A DNA stretch of 64,000 bases from Diplosphaera chodatii (lineage: Eukaryota > Chlorophyta > Trebouxiophyceae > Prasiolales > Stichococcaceae), in contig JAALGY010000033.1 in assembly GCA_032358165.1 (NCBI GenBank), positions 806,001 to 870,000 of the forward strand, read 5' to 3'. Positions within the stretch are counted from its first letter, which is position 1, and each line of letters begins with the position of its first letter. The translations under genes and the position numbers were made by a program. The notes under the pieces were generated by a model. The model was not told where the DNA came from. It worked only from the letters and a program-made list of their open reading frames with translations, and searched no databases. Positions 1 to 11,900 of this stretch are shown here, piece after piece.

Positions 1-2847
1 CTGCCCACTGCAACCCAGCTCGACTCCCTGTGTGAAGCGACAGCTTCCCAGCGCTGGACAGCTGCTGCGGAGGCGGTAGCCGAGCAGATGTAGATGGTCT
101 GTCAGGGGTGCTAACCATCGTGACATGGCGTCCATAGTGAGAGTAGGTGCCCACGAGGTCACCAGAACAGCTGTTGCCTGTGCCACACATCGTCCCTGGT
201 CGCTGTCGATCGGCACTGGCACCGGCGACAGTGTCAACACAGTCCGGCAGAGCAGGTGCCGCCCCGCCGGTGCAGGTCGCCGGGCGGCTGCGGGCGGCGC
301 TGCACATCGCGCCCTGGAGCCTGCGGCTGCGCTCGGCGGCGGCCCGCGCGCTGTCGGACGCCGGCCCAGAGGCGGCAGCATCAGCTGCTGCGCTGTGGCC
401 GCTGCGGCTGCCGCCCCACACAGCCGTGGACGAATCGCTGCGCCCCGTGGTCACGGAGGGGCGCAGGGCGAGAGCCGGCGGGGCCCTGGCTGCCGGCGGC
501 CCCGCCAGCCGCCTCGCAGCCGAGCTGCAGGTCAGCAGCTGCAAGCCTGTGGGGCTGACGGCTGTTCCGGATGTGCACATGCAGCTGCTCCTCTCGTGTC
601 TGCCGATGTTTCTGCCCCCGAGCAGATCCTGGCAGTCGGCACTCCACATGCTCGTATGCAAAGCAGCGTGCGGTGCCTGCGCAACACGCACCTCACCTGG
701 CGGCGCAGGCGCTCAAGGCCGCGCTGCACGCGCGGCCCTGGGACGCCGAGACGCTGGCTCTGTGCGCGCTGCTGGCGGCGCAGGCGGCGGCGGCGCACCC
801 GGCGGCGCGCCGCTGCCGGGCCGCCGAGGCGCTGTGCAGCGCGGCGCTCGCCGCTGGCGTGCGGCGGCCCGGCGCGCCGGTGACATACCTTTTTGGCACC
901 TTGGCCTGGAGTCGTTGCAGTCTGCCTGCGTGTAGCTGGCTAGGGACCCTGCGCTGCTGCTGTTGCGGCGTGTGATCTGGGCAGTCGAATCCTCAGGTGT
1001 TGGAGCTGTGTGTGGCAACCCATCAGCCTGTTGTCCATTGCAGAAATAACAGGGGCGTAGTGGTTATCGCAGGCCGCAGCGCAAGCAGCGTTGCTGGTGG
1101 CGCGCAGCCAGGCGCGGCTCGGGGCCCGCCGCAATGGCGCCCTCATGCAGGCAAGCAGAAGAGGGCTCCCCACCACTCGCATGCCTGCGGACAGTCTGCA
1201 ACACGACCCAGGTGCTGCTGTTGTGGACTCAGAACCCCTTCAATATGTTGACATTTGGTGCAGGCGGCGTTTGACGCTCAGGCGGCGCTGCAGGCGGCAG
1301 CGGCGGCGGGCACTCCGCAGCACGCTGCGCTCCGCCAGGTCGCCAGGTGCGCTCGAGGGTTGCAACCTACACCCAAGGCGGTGAACCGCATCTCTATGAC
1401 AGCAGCGTGGCCAAGGGGGCCTCTGCTACACTCGGCTGCAGCGCATGTGCAGCCTGCCTGCAAGCATGCAGCCTCATCCTGCTGCGTGCGCAGGTGCCAC
1501 GAGGCTGCGGGCGATGCTCAGGAGGCTGTCCAGGCCTACAGGCGCGCTGCCGAGGCCGGCGACCCGGCAGCAGCTGCCTCCGCCTGCCGGCTGCTGGTCC
1601 GCAAGTCGCCCGCCGAAGCGGCGGCCTTTGCAGCGGATGTGGTGCCAGCCCTGGAGCGGACCCTTGCGCCGGGCGTCAGCAGGGTGTGCCTGGCGGCGCT
1701 GCACCTGCAGCTGTCACTGCTGCACCAGCAGCAAGGTCAGTCTGAAACCCCTTGCACAGCACCCCGTGCTGGCGCGGGTAACAGCTTTGCCAGCATGTAA
1801 CACATGTGTGCGACATCTCCGCACTGTTCAGCTGTCCTCTTGGAATCCACTGTAAAGAGTGATCAAACGAGAAGCTTGTCAATCAAATCTGCATGCGTGG
1901 CCCCGCCTGCCGCAGGAGACGGCGAAGCCGCGCAGCAGCACCTGCAGCGGGGGCAGCAGGGCTGCGGGGACGACGGCGGCCGCGCCGACAGGACGGAGAT
2001 CAGCAGCGCGCCCTCCGCACTGCTGCCGCGCCTGGTGGCCGCTCGGCTGCAGGTTGCACAGGCAGCGCAGGTATGGTGCCGGGATGCCCTGCTCACTTCT
2101 GACAAGCAGAACAGAAACGACACCCTCAGCAGCCAGGGTAGGGTTTAGGGTCACTCAGCTCACAAAGCAGCCAAACAAACAGCTCATATGCATGCTGTAC
2201 ACTCGTGGCTGACGCCGGCACTGGCCTGGTGAGACGCTTCTGCACGATCTCGCGCAGGCGGCGTCAGTCAACGACAGCACCACGGCAGCAGCTGCAGCCT
2301 CGCAGGCGCGCCGGCATGCGAAGGCCGTGCTGTCGGCGGTCGAGCTGCCGGCAGCGCGACTGCTGGCGGCGCGAGCCGAGGCGCTGGGCGGCGCGCGCAA
2401 CAGGTGCTTTATATTAGTCACACGCTAGAAGCGAACACCTGCACTGTCTGACACATTGCGTTGCGTGGCGGCGCCCATGGAGCAAGCTACAATACGGGTG
2501 CACAGACAGCCTGCCGTCCAGACGGGCGCATTGTGAATGAGATCACGGCATTTAGATGGAGCCTGGGCCCCCGCGCCTTGTGTTTGGCTTGGCGTCGATG
2601 ATGGTGTCTGATGTGCAGGGAGGAGCGGATGCAGGCTCACCTGGCAGCGGTCGGGCAGCCTGCGCAGCAGTCAGGGCGCGGCCGCGGACGGTTGGGGCGC
2701 ACAGCAGCACCGCCCAGCGCAGAGGTGGTGGCGGCATGCTGCGGCCTTGCAGCGCTGACGCAGCAGCCGACTCTGGCGGCCAGGGGGCTGCACGTGGCGC
2801 CGTGGCGGCCGGAGCTGTGGGCGGACCTTGCCGCCGCCACGGCGTGA
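1..2847 (+). CDS. SKI3: SKI3/TTC37-like TPR protein, 3' part of gene
   Basis: This is the C-terminal half or so of a tetratricopeptide protein that I read as SKI3 (TTC37), the scaffold of the cytoplasmic SKI complex that feeds RNA to the exosome. Likely coding blocks are about 1-78, 282-533, 665-880, 1088-1160, 1262-1338, 1493-1737, 1915-2070, 2261-2402 and 2619-2847. The protein is alanine-rich and helical, with a recurring signature of a short helix followed by PW: ALHIAPWSLRLR, ALHARPWDAETL and, at the very end, GLHVAPWRPELWADLAAATA before TGA at 2845-2847. SKI3 proteins end in a similar 'vhxxPWrpexW' repeat. The last two exons join cleanly (AAC-AG/G-GAG). The start lies outside the window. 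Another large TPR protein is possible; the SKI3 call rests on the C-terminal signature and general layout. Confidence 0.68.
2135..2150 (+). repeat. short interstitial telomere-like motif
   Basis: A run reading AGGGTAGGGTTTAGGG lies in an intron of the SKI3-like gene. It contains one full copy of TTTAGGG, the plant and Chlorella-type telomere unit, with flanking partial copies. It is too short to be an array and may be chance or a telo-box. Confidence 0.4.
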
Positions 2848-3128
2848 TGCATGCAGCAGCTGGTGCCGTGCATGGTGTAGTGACTCACTTACATGCTGTC
2901 TGCTCTGGCTCTTTGTGCAGCTGAAAGTGTCACGTTTGTTTAACGAAGTCTTCATCGGGTTACATGGCCAGACTGTCACTGTTGCTCAGCTAGGTTGCGG
3001 ACTAGGCTATACAGTGCATGTGGTGACAAGATCTGCTGTACATCTACCGTGCCGAAGAGCACGTGGAAAACACAAATTGGCAGTGCTGCAGAAGGACACT
3101 GAAGTCGGAGAAACACCGTCACGTCCGG
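2848..3128. other. convergent intergenic spacer SKI3/SEC6
   Basis: About 280 bases lie between the stop of the SKI3-like gene (+) and the stop of SEC6 (-), so the spacer must hold both 3' UTRs and polyadenylation sites. I see no credible coding exon here, and no obvious TGTAA signal of the chlamydomonad type. Confidence 0.6.
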
Positions 3129-6100
3129 TCAGAGCGGCGCCAGCGCCTGTACAAGCGCATCATAGTCTGGCGCCTTGGCTGCTGCGCCCTTGGTTGGCGG
3201 CAGGCCCTTTCGCTGTGCATACACATCTCGGCACTCTGCAACCGCCTGCTTGGCCTCAGCGGCTGGGACGTCAGCACGTGCCAGCACGAGGCTCTCCACC
3301 GCCGACGGCTCCAGGCCTGCAGTAACGACCAGCCGACAGCTTCAGCTCCAAAGCATCTGCTGTGAAGGACCTGTAGACTAGCATGCCATGCTGCATGCCG
3401 CCATGGCTTCTGCTCCCCGGCTGTCCGAATTAAAGCACGCTGGGGAACGTACACTGCATCCAGTACACCGTAACCCTGGCCCGCATCCCTGAGTGCACGC
3501 GCCCCGTGGCCAACGCACCTGGGTACGCCTCCAGGAGGCTGGTGTAGCCGAGGACAAAGCCCTCCACGCTGTCAGCCGCCGCCAGGCCCCGCGCGTCGTG
3601 CAGCGGCTGCACCGTCTTTGCCACCTGCGCAGCACACCGCTGGCGCCCGCTCAGGTGCGCGGCTGCGGCAGCTTGGCTCACCGGCATCCACACCACAGCA
3701 GGTCCCCCACGGCTTGCGTGCAGCCAGCGGTGTGCGCAGGGGCGGGGGCTCATGCAATGGCACGCAGCAAGCGCGGCACCTTGTCGGGCTTGAGGTACTG
3801 CGTGAAGAAGGCCTCCAGGGCGCTGATGTCCGCGTCCAGCCGCTCGCTGCTGGCCTCCGAGAACTGCTTGGTGCCCGCCAGCAGGCCCGCCAGGTAGTGC
3901 ATCACCGTGTCGCCCGCCGCCGTGGTCGACAGCCTGCGCTCGCACACCAGGTTTAAAGTCGGTGCAATAGGATCGCTATTGCTGCTGCCCGCAGATGACG
4001 TGCCCAACACCTATCAGATAGCGCCAAGTGTTTACAGACCATATTGGTGCGTTGCCACCATGCTTCCCAGCTGGTTCATGCAGCACATTTCAGCCGAGTC
4101 AGGAACATGACCACCTGTTGGCGAAGGCGGGCTGCAGGTACGTCAGGTACTCCCCCAGGTAGTCCTCGACCGTGGCCAGGATGGTGTCGACGGTGCCGCC
4201 CCCCTGCAGCCACTCCCCCACGCCGCCTATCTTCAGGAATAGCTCCTTGAGCGCCTGCAAACATCACAGAGAACCTGCTGCCTCGGGTGGACGTGTGTTG
4301 TGAACGCCTCTCCGCAGCACTGTAGCTCCCTCTGACACGGTCTCCCACAAAAACATCAATGGACCTGAGCAAAATCTGTTATACCAATTCCACCCTCAGC
4401 TTGTGGATGCACCTGTGCAGCTGTGGATGCACCTGATCGGCGAAGATGGACCGGGAGATGTGGCGTGTGGCGATCTTCGACAGCTCCATGAAGCCCTCCT
4501 TGTGCGCATCACCCTGCGCCTGGTCCTGCGCGGACAGCAGACAGACGTCGGCCTGGTCTCTTCTGACAAGACATTGCAGCATCGCATCCCACCCTGATGC
4601 AGCTGTAAGTGTGCAGGCCTGAGAAGCGTTGCACAAGACCGCATGCATGCACTCCGACTGTGAATTTAGTCCGCCTTCAGGTGCTGTGTGTACCCGCAGG
4701 TCTGCTGACAGCGTGTCGGTGAGGTGCTCGGCAAACTCGGTGGCGTCGTCGTAGCAGCGCGAGTTGTTGTTGACCAGCGCACAGAGGGGCCCCACCGCCA
4801 GCCCCTGCCGCATGAACGTCTCCTGCGCCACCTGCTCAACGCCCAAGCCATGCATCACCCATGCTCCACGGCAACTGGCCTGATCTCCGAGCTTGAACGA
4901 GGACGACGCCAGGGTGAACCTCAGGCTACGAGACGGCTTTGCTGGTGTGTGGGCGCGGCCACCCCTGAGAACGCACCTGGTACTCCTTGATGACGGTGAG
5001 CGCGGCCTGCGCCGTCTGCAGCAGCAGCTCCCCCGTGGAGTACTGCTCCACCACGTTGACCTGCAGCGCCGCACGCCCACGGCCTCGGCAAAGGGGTTTT
5101 ATAAAGACAGCGACGCGGTGCCGCAGCGCCTGTGTTGCAGCGGCACAGGATCAGGGGGGCTGTGGGGGCGCCCGCCTGCTCGTTGATGGTGCGGAAGAAA
5201 TCGACGGAGCCCGGGGTCCACAGCCGGCCGTCCTCCGCCATGCGCGGCTGCTCCCGCATGTCGCCCTGCGCCGCGCACATGCTTCACTCTGAGCGCGCGA
5301 CTCAGGTGGCTGACCAGTCTGTCGACGACAGCTCGATGTGCTGACCCACTTGCCGTCCACTGCTGCTACCCTGTCAAGCTGGCCCTGCTCGCGGCACATC
5401 ACTGTGTCACTGGATGCAGGACCAATAGGCTGCATGACTGCATGAGTTGCAGGGGCCACCGTGGGAGTGTACCATCCAACACACTTCAGCATGGAGGCGC
5501 CCACTCAGTTGGGACTCTGCTCACCTGCAGGATGTTGACGGACCAGTTGTGCAGCATCTCGTATGTGCGCGAGGCGTACTCCGAGATGAGCAGCGCAATG
5601 CCGCTGTTCTCTGACGTGCTGAATGCTGACTGCTCATCGCTCAGCCCCAGCTCGCGGCAGTTGTATGCAAAGTCCTGCGTCCACGCGATCATCTGCAGGC
5701 CAGAACCCGATGCTGAAAGCTGTTCTCGGTGGGTTGTGTGGGAGTCGATCAAATAAAAGGGTTTCAATGATGTCATGCTGCAAGGCAGGTAAATGACCCT
5801 CTGATCACCATGGACGCAGGCAGCAGCATGCCATGCGACCAATCTTGCACAGCCAGAGGCCTGGGACGGCACCGTCAGGATGTCGTTGCTCGACAGCGAG
5901 GCGGCGGCGGCGCCGACGCAGTCCACCATGAACGCCAGGTGCTCGTGGAACTTGGCGAAGATGGTGTCGAAGGCCTGGTAGCCTGGCGGGAAGCAGGGCA
6001 CCACGTTGTCGTAGCAGTCCGTCAGCTGCACGACCAGCGCCTGGGCCTGCAGCCGCCCAGCATTCACACTCATGCTCTCATCGTTTCTGATGTGCTGCTT

Positions 6101-8280
6101 CAACAGACACGTGCATCAGACGGTGTTAGGGAACTGCGGCAGCATCATGCAGGCCTGCACTTGAGGATGCAGGCGGGTGGACATCAGCGGCATGCCCACC
6201 TGGTTCAGCAGCTGCTGCATGCGCTCGCCGCTGCTGCCCGCGGCGCCGCCCGCCAGCTGCTCCGCCAGCTTGCGCAGCGGCGCGCAGATGTCCATCACGC
6301 ACGCGCTAAACTGCTGCTCCGCCCGCGCCAGGTAGCCCTTGGCCTCCATGCCTGCAGTGTACAGAGGACACCAATGGGTCACTGGGTTGCTGGTACGCTG
6401 TCGTGGCGCTGATCACGGCGAACGCCCCACCTCATGCCCTGCACCTCGTAGGCCACCTGCACTTGGTGCACCACCACACTGCAGGGTGCATTTGATGTTT
6501 TGGCACTGGCAGGCAACAAGGAGACCAGCGGGGCGTCCATGCACAGCGGCAGCAAACACAAGCTGTACAGTTCGTTCCCAGGCATCCTGCACAACGGTCG
6601 ACACACCCACCCACCTTGCCAAGGCAGCCACACCCAAACCGTCTCACCGTGCGCCGAGGCCAGGATCTGGCGGTCCACGTGCTCCTGCATCTCCACGATG
6701 CGGATGACGGCGACCAGCAGCGCGGGGTCCTGCTGCCCCAGCGCCATGAAGCCGCGCAGCAGCCCGAAGACGCGGTCCTCAAACCGCGACATCGTGGCCT
6801 TCACCTGCACGCGTCACCGCAGCGTGGGGTGAACAGTATGTCACATGTTGGCTGCAACCTCTCGAATGCGCTGGCGACCAGCCTGGACCAGCGCCAAGCT
6901 TTGTATCAAAAGGTGCCACGTGCTTCACTTGCGCCCCTGGCACGCCCTCGACATAGTGCCATGCCTGTGCACATGCCATGCATCATGCGCAGGGCAGGAG
7001 GCGCGGGCTGCAAACCCAGGATTGCAGCTGGTAAGCCATGCCGACATGCGACTGCATCAGGGAGTCATCAAATTGCTGGAGTGCCACGACGCAGTGCTGC
7101 GGCCATGCAGCCAACCTACCCGGTCGAAGTACAGGCTGAGCTTGCGCAGCTCCTGCTGGTTGAGGGCCTCAATGCCGTCCAGCGTGTTCTGCGCCAGCGT
7201 GGCCGTGCCCTCGAGCGCTGCCAGGCACTGGTACGCCTGCAGCAAGCATGCGCCAGTGCCTGATGTGCTGAGGGAGCAGCTCAGGCTGAAGTCTCTGCAG
7301 CACCTGCTGCATGTCAACCCTGCCAATCACAATCACAAGGGCTTGGTGAACGCATTTGTCGGACTTATCCCCCGGAATGCTGCTGCGTACGCCGGCACCA
7401 ATTAGTGCCAACACATCTGGACCCCATGCCTTTTGGAATGCCCATAGGAGTGTGCACCTCCAGCAGCCGGGAGTTGTCCTGGAGCAGGTCCTCCGCGGCG
7501 GACGCCTCCTGCGGCAGCTCCGCGATGTTCTCCACGTCCACCAGCGTCTTGCGCAGGTTGCCGTGCACCATGGACAGCAGCTGGATCTTTTCGTGGTGCT
7601 CGATCAGCGCCGCGCACTCCTCGCACAGCTCGTCAATCGTCTGCGGTTGCACGGCATGGGCGTTAACCGAGCGACAAGCTGACCGTGCAAGCCCAGCAGT
7701 GTGTTTTGAAGGACCGGACATGGCTGCATGCAATGCGGACTGTGCAATCTATGTAGATGCTGCCATATACCGGTTTCAATGTGCTGCTCACCTGAAATGC
7801 TGACTGAACGGTCCCAAGCGCCCGAGTGGACGCATCGATCTTGTCGATGCCGACATGAATGGTGTCCAGCTGCGAGGCGATGGTGGTGCTGAGCTGCGTT
7901 TTCGTCGCCTGAGGGAGGTTGCAGTGACAGGTGACTCATCACTCGCGAGCGGGGGAACTGCAGCTGTGCTGTGCATCATGTTCATTGCTGTAATCCGTTT
8001 ATGTGGTTACGATCACCTGCGCTTTGTGATCGTAGTCCTGGCATAGCGTGTGCAGCCGCTTCAGGTCTTCCGAGTGCTGCAGCAGCCTTTCCACCTCCTC
8101 CACTGCTGCCGCTTTGGCCTCGTTGGCCTGTCGACACAAATGGAGCGGCCATGTAATTGCTGCATGCGCTCGCACGACACTTGCACGAAGCCTTAAGCCA
8201 GCGAACTTTATGCAAGCTGCCACACATCAAGCATGTGTCACCTGGCGTGTGAGGGATGTGGCTGTCACGGCAGTCTGCAT
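3129..8280 (-). CDS. SEC6: exocyst complex subunit SEC6 (EXOC3)
   Basis: SEC6 is a core subunit of the exocyst, which tethers secretory vesicles to the plasma membrane. The gene is read leftward from ATG at 8278-8280 (MQTAVTATSLTRQ), spliced to ANEAKAAAVEEVERLLQ (8018-8128), to stop TGA at 3129-3131. Later exons carry the family hallmarks: DELCEECAALIEHHEKIQLL and RKTLVDVENIAELP (7457-7643), QQELRKLSLYFDRV (about 7120-7235), SRFEDRVFGLLRGF (6645-6808), WTPGSVDFFRTINEQ (5176-5265), VVEQYSTGELLLQT (4977-5060), CALVNNNSRCYDDATEF (4694-4831), ERLDADISALEAFF (3780-3933), ADSVEGFVLGYTSLLEAYP (3519-3624) and a last exon 3129-3316. Frames and phases agree across the C-terminal exons. The exon ending at 5176 has a GC donor (CAG/GCGGGC). 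The whole length of the family appears present. It shares orientation with SWEETIE, whose 3' end lies 646 bases upstream. Confidence 0.93.
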
Positions 8281-8926
8281 GGCGCCTCAGATCATGTCGC
8301 TGCGTCACACAAGCATAACCGTGTCGACCGACGAAGCTGCCAACACAACATCGAATGAACGATCAGACTTCTTGAATATCACTGCTGCCTTAGTGGCCAG
8401 CCGAGCGCATCGCCCGGCATCAATTCGCCAAGCAACGAGGAGCCAACATGATGGGTTTGCCGAGAGGCCGTCAAGACGATGTGGGCTTGGAAATCAGATA
8501 TACAGCGTTGTTTCTCTCGCTTGCTGCGTATGTGAGTACGTTTGCTGTGCAACCTTGCTGCAAATGAGTGAGTGAGTGAGACCCCAGAAAGGGGTGGTCG
8601 GCCGGTTTTCGCCGGCCCAATAGCAAATGTTGAAGTTGCTGCTGCGTTGTTTGCCGTCCCCTTTCAGGTACATGCCGAAGGTTTGTTTCAGAAGGCAGCC
8701 CAGTACCTGATGATCGGCAGGCGCTGAAAGCGAGTGGATGCAGCTGCGGCGGGCAGCCAGAAGTGGAACCCAGTTTCAGCATCGTGCTGTGGCCTCAGTC
8801 CCTTGCAGAATCTAGGCTGGAAATCGTTGTGCCACACGCCACACTTACCATTGATAAATGCTCAACTGCACCGCACCCTGCTGGTCACATGCACAGCAGT
8901 CACTTGGCTGCTCTGTAGGTGCTTCG
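8281..8926. promoter_or_regulatory. intergenic: SEC6 promoter and SWEETIE 3' UTR
   Basis: The 646 bases separate the SWEETIE stop (8927-8929) from the SEC6 start (8280). Both genes read leftward, so the region should hold the SWEETIE 3' UTR and the SEC6 promoter and 5' UTR. Open frames here have no recognisable family and no splice context. A short TGAG tandem sits at 8565-8580. I see no TATA box that I would defend. Confidence 0.5.
8565..8580 (+). repeat. (TGAG)4 microsatellite
   Basis: Four perfect copies of TGAG lie about 285 bases upstream of the SEC6 start, in the presumed promoter. A short simple repeat; any function is unknown. Confidence 0.8.
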
Positions 8927-11900
8927 TCAGCTTCGTGGTGGTAATGCACCAAAGCTCTTCAGCGCAATGGTCGGCTTCTGCGCTGGCCTTGCAGGGCCCC
9001 CGGCTGCTCCGCCCGGCACTGACGCCTTGAGCGCCAACTGCGTGTAACGGGCCACCTTCAGGATCCCAGAGGATTAGTGTAGCAGGTGACACTCACTGAT
9101 GCGTCTTTCATGGACAGCATCGTAATCTCATTCCTGTGCAGCGTCATTGACATCAATGAGGTTACGGAGGCCCACCTGCAGCCGCTGCTTCAGCATGGGC
9201 GGCAGCTCTGCAACGACGGCGCGGAAGGTGGGAGCTGTTGCGCCGGCAGCCAGCCCCGTCACCAGCCGTAGCGCCATGTCAGGCAGCGCCCTTGCCGCTG
9301 CCGGTATGCCGCCAAACTGAAGCTCCACAGGCGTTGCTGCCTGGAACAGAGCAGGCAACGACATTATGTGATAGCCTTGCATGGGGTCGACCATAAGCTG
9401 CGTCGCCAGCATCCCGCGGCTTGCCTCTCGGTCTTGCACGGCACTCCGTCTACCAACTGAGATGCTCGTGTGGCGGCAGCAGCTGTGCTATGAGGCACCT
9501 GGATCAGCAGCGGCAGCAGCACGCGCATCAGTGAGGCCGCGCCGCCGTCGCCGCCGTTGCTGGAGCCGAGCTGGGTCGCCGTGGTCACTGCCACCAGCAG
9601 CACCTTGAGCGTCTCTGCCACCACCTGCAGGCCGCACCGGTCCTAGGTGTGCCACTACATGTGACTGACAGGCGGCAGGCTGACCAGCGGAGCCCCGTGA
9701 CAACTGAGGGACAGCTGACGTGCAGGAGCGCAGGTGCAAGCGAGTGTACCTGCATGTCAGAGGATGCAGACTGCTGTTGCTGCTGCAGCAGCTCGTGCGC
9801 ATGCACCGCGGCCAGCGGCAGGAGCGCCCGCAGCATCGCCGCCGTCCAAGTGTGCGCCTGCAGCAGCTCAGCACCGCGCTGCTGAATCGATGGTGGATAG
9901 CAGACATGCATGCCCGTGTTCTGCGGCACAGTAACACGCTGGCTGCGTCATACCCGGTCTGCGACGGAGCCAGTGTCTGACAGGCTGCCGAGGTGCACAC
10001 GCAGTGCGGCAAGTGCCGCCATGCGTGCTGGAATCGGGCTGCCACTGTGCTGGGTGGACGCCAGAACCTACAGAGCCAGAAGTGCAGCAGTTCGATCAGA
10101 GGGTACTCGATGAGCCTTGCGGACATCGCTACCAGAGGTGCCCTGCAGGCGTCCGCTGATGCAAGTGGCAACTGAATGCCCACCTGCAGGCTGCGGCTGC
10201 GGACTGCTGCGAGGGCGGCTGCATGTGGCCCCGCTGGCTGCTGCGCTGTGTCACCTGCCGGCGCACCACCATCCTGGGCTGCTTCGTCGGCATCCGCTGC
10301 CCCTGCTTCAGCGTTCACGAGCTGATTCCCGCCATCGCCGCCCTCGAAATCGTCAGGCCACTCTTCGGACTCCAGGCTGGCTGGCTCCGCGGCTGCTGCT
10401 GTCGTTGCTGTTCTGGTGTCCTCTCCAGGCTCATCAGGCGGACCATCTGCAGCTGCGGCGTCTGGCACGGCACTGTTTTCTGCCTGTGCATGGCTGTCCG
10501 GCCGGTCAGGCCCTGCCGGCGACCGCGGTTGCTCGTCAGCGGCACTCCCTTCCCCTTCCGCGGCTGGCCGCGCGGCCGACGGCTGCTCTGCAGACGGCGC
10601 CGGAGGTGCGGCTGGCGAGTCTGAGGTACTGCCCACTGCTGTGCTGGCTGCACCGGGTCCCGGCAGCGCTGCGCCCACCTGCATGAGGGCCTGCAGCACC
10701 GCCTGCAGCTGCGGTGCGGCGGTGGCGCCGCCGTTCGCTGCCGTTGCTGCCGCTCTGCCGCCGACGTCGTGCCCTGGCGAGGCCGTGCTGCCGCTGCCAG
10801 CCTCGACACCCAGCGCCTTGGCGGCAAGTGACTCTGCTGCGGACACCAGGCTGCCGGCGACCGCCGCCAGCAGCTGTGGGTGCGAGGCCGCCAGCTGCGG
10901 CGCCAGCTCCGCCAGGATGCCCTGGAGCGCTGCCAGCTGTGGCTGCGACGCTGCAGGGGCTCTGAGCCCGTCAAGCACCGCGGACAGCAGCAGCGGCGCC
11001 GGCCCCTGCTCAGCTGACTTGTGCGCTGCTGTCACCACGGCCCGTACCGCTGCAAGCGCCCTGACCACCGCCTGGTCAAGATGCGCCTGCACTGCTGGTG
11101 ACGCCGCATCTGCACCGTCAGGCAGCGGTGCCGTCGCAGCAGCCATGGTCGCCGCGACTGCACCGGCGAGCTGCAGCAGGTCTTCCTGCTGGCCAGGCTG
11201 GCTGCTGGGCTGCCCGCCGGCCTGCACCGCGAGCGCCGCCAGTGCTGCGGCAAGCACTGACAACCCCGCTGCAGCTGCTTCCCGCTGCCTCTGTGCCGCG
11301 GCAGGTGAGTGCATTAGTGGCTGCACCACCTGCAGGTCAAACAAGCACATATGTGGAAGGATCTCGTTGTCAGTCAGTAGGGCTGCATACTGAGCAATCC
11401 ACACAGACCCAGCCTGGCATATGCAGCACCAGGATGCACACTGCTCCCGTGCAACTAATGTGCAGCGACAGCCAAGGGGCGCCCCGGCTGAATGATCCCA
11501 GTGCTGGTTTGCACCTGGCTGAGGGTGCGCTGCAGCAAGCTGAGGGCCTCGCCACCCCCATCACCACCGTCACCACCCGCCGCCAGGGTGAAGACGCCCA
11601 GCTCGACCGACCGCAGCACCTGCACTTGCAAGCGACAACGTCGTCATCATGCGACTGGCGCAGTTTACACAGGCCACGCGTGACAGCTGGCTGCCAAGGT
11701 CACCAAGTATCATTCAAGTACAGAGCGCACCCCGGTGAGGGCCGCGAGGAGGGCGGCCTCCCCCCAGCCATCCTCGTCAGCCTGACCAGCCGGCGCCCCA
11801 TGCACCGCAGCAGCTGACGCCTCGCAGACCGCCATGTGGCACACCGCCGGCAGCAACGGCCGCAGCGCCGTCAGGGGGCCACCCTCGCCCAGCAGCTCTG

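Noticed and set aside
8471..8782. Minus ORF between SWEETIE and SEC6 as a candidate C-terminus of SWEETIE
   Set aside because: The better C-terminus is the exon ending at 8927, which splices in frame from LPPMLKQRLQ and ends in a HEATR5-like tail.
10416..11393. 325-codon plus-strand ORF rich in Ser, Ala and Cys
   Set aside because: It is exactly antisense to the long SWEETIE-like exon. Composition and lack of splice context mark it as a GC-bias shadow.
9488..11404. 638-codon minus-strand ORF taken as one continuous coding region
   Set aside because: Only part is exon. The left third runs through introns with clear GT and AG boundaries (for example the donor at 10183), so it is not a single exon.
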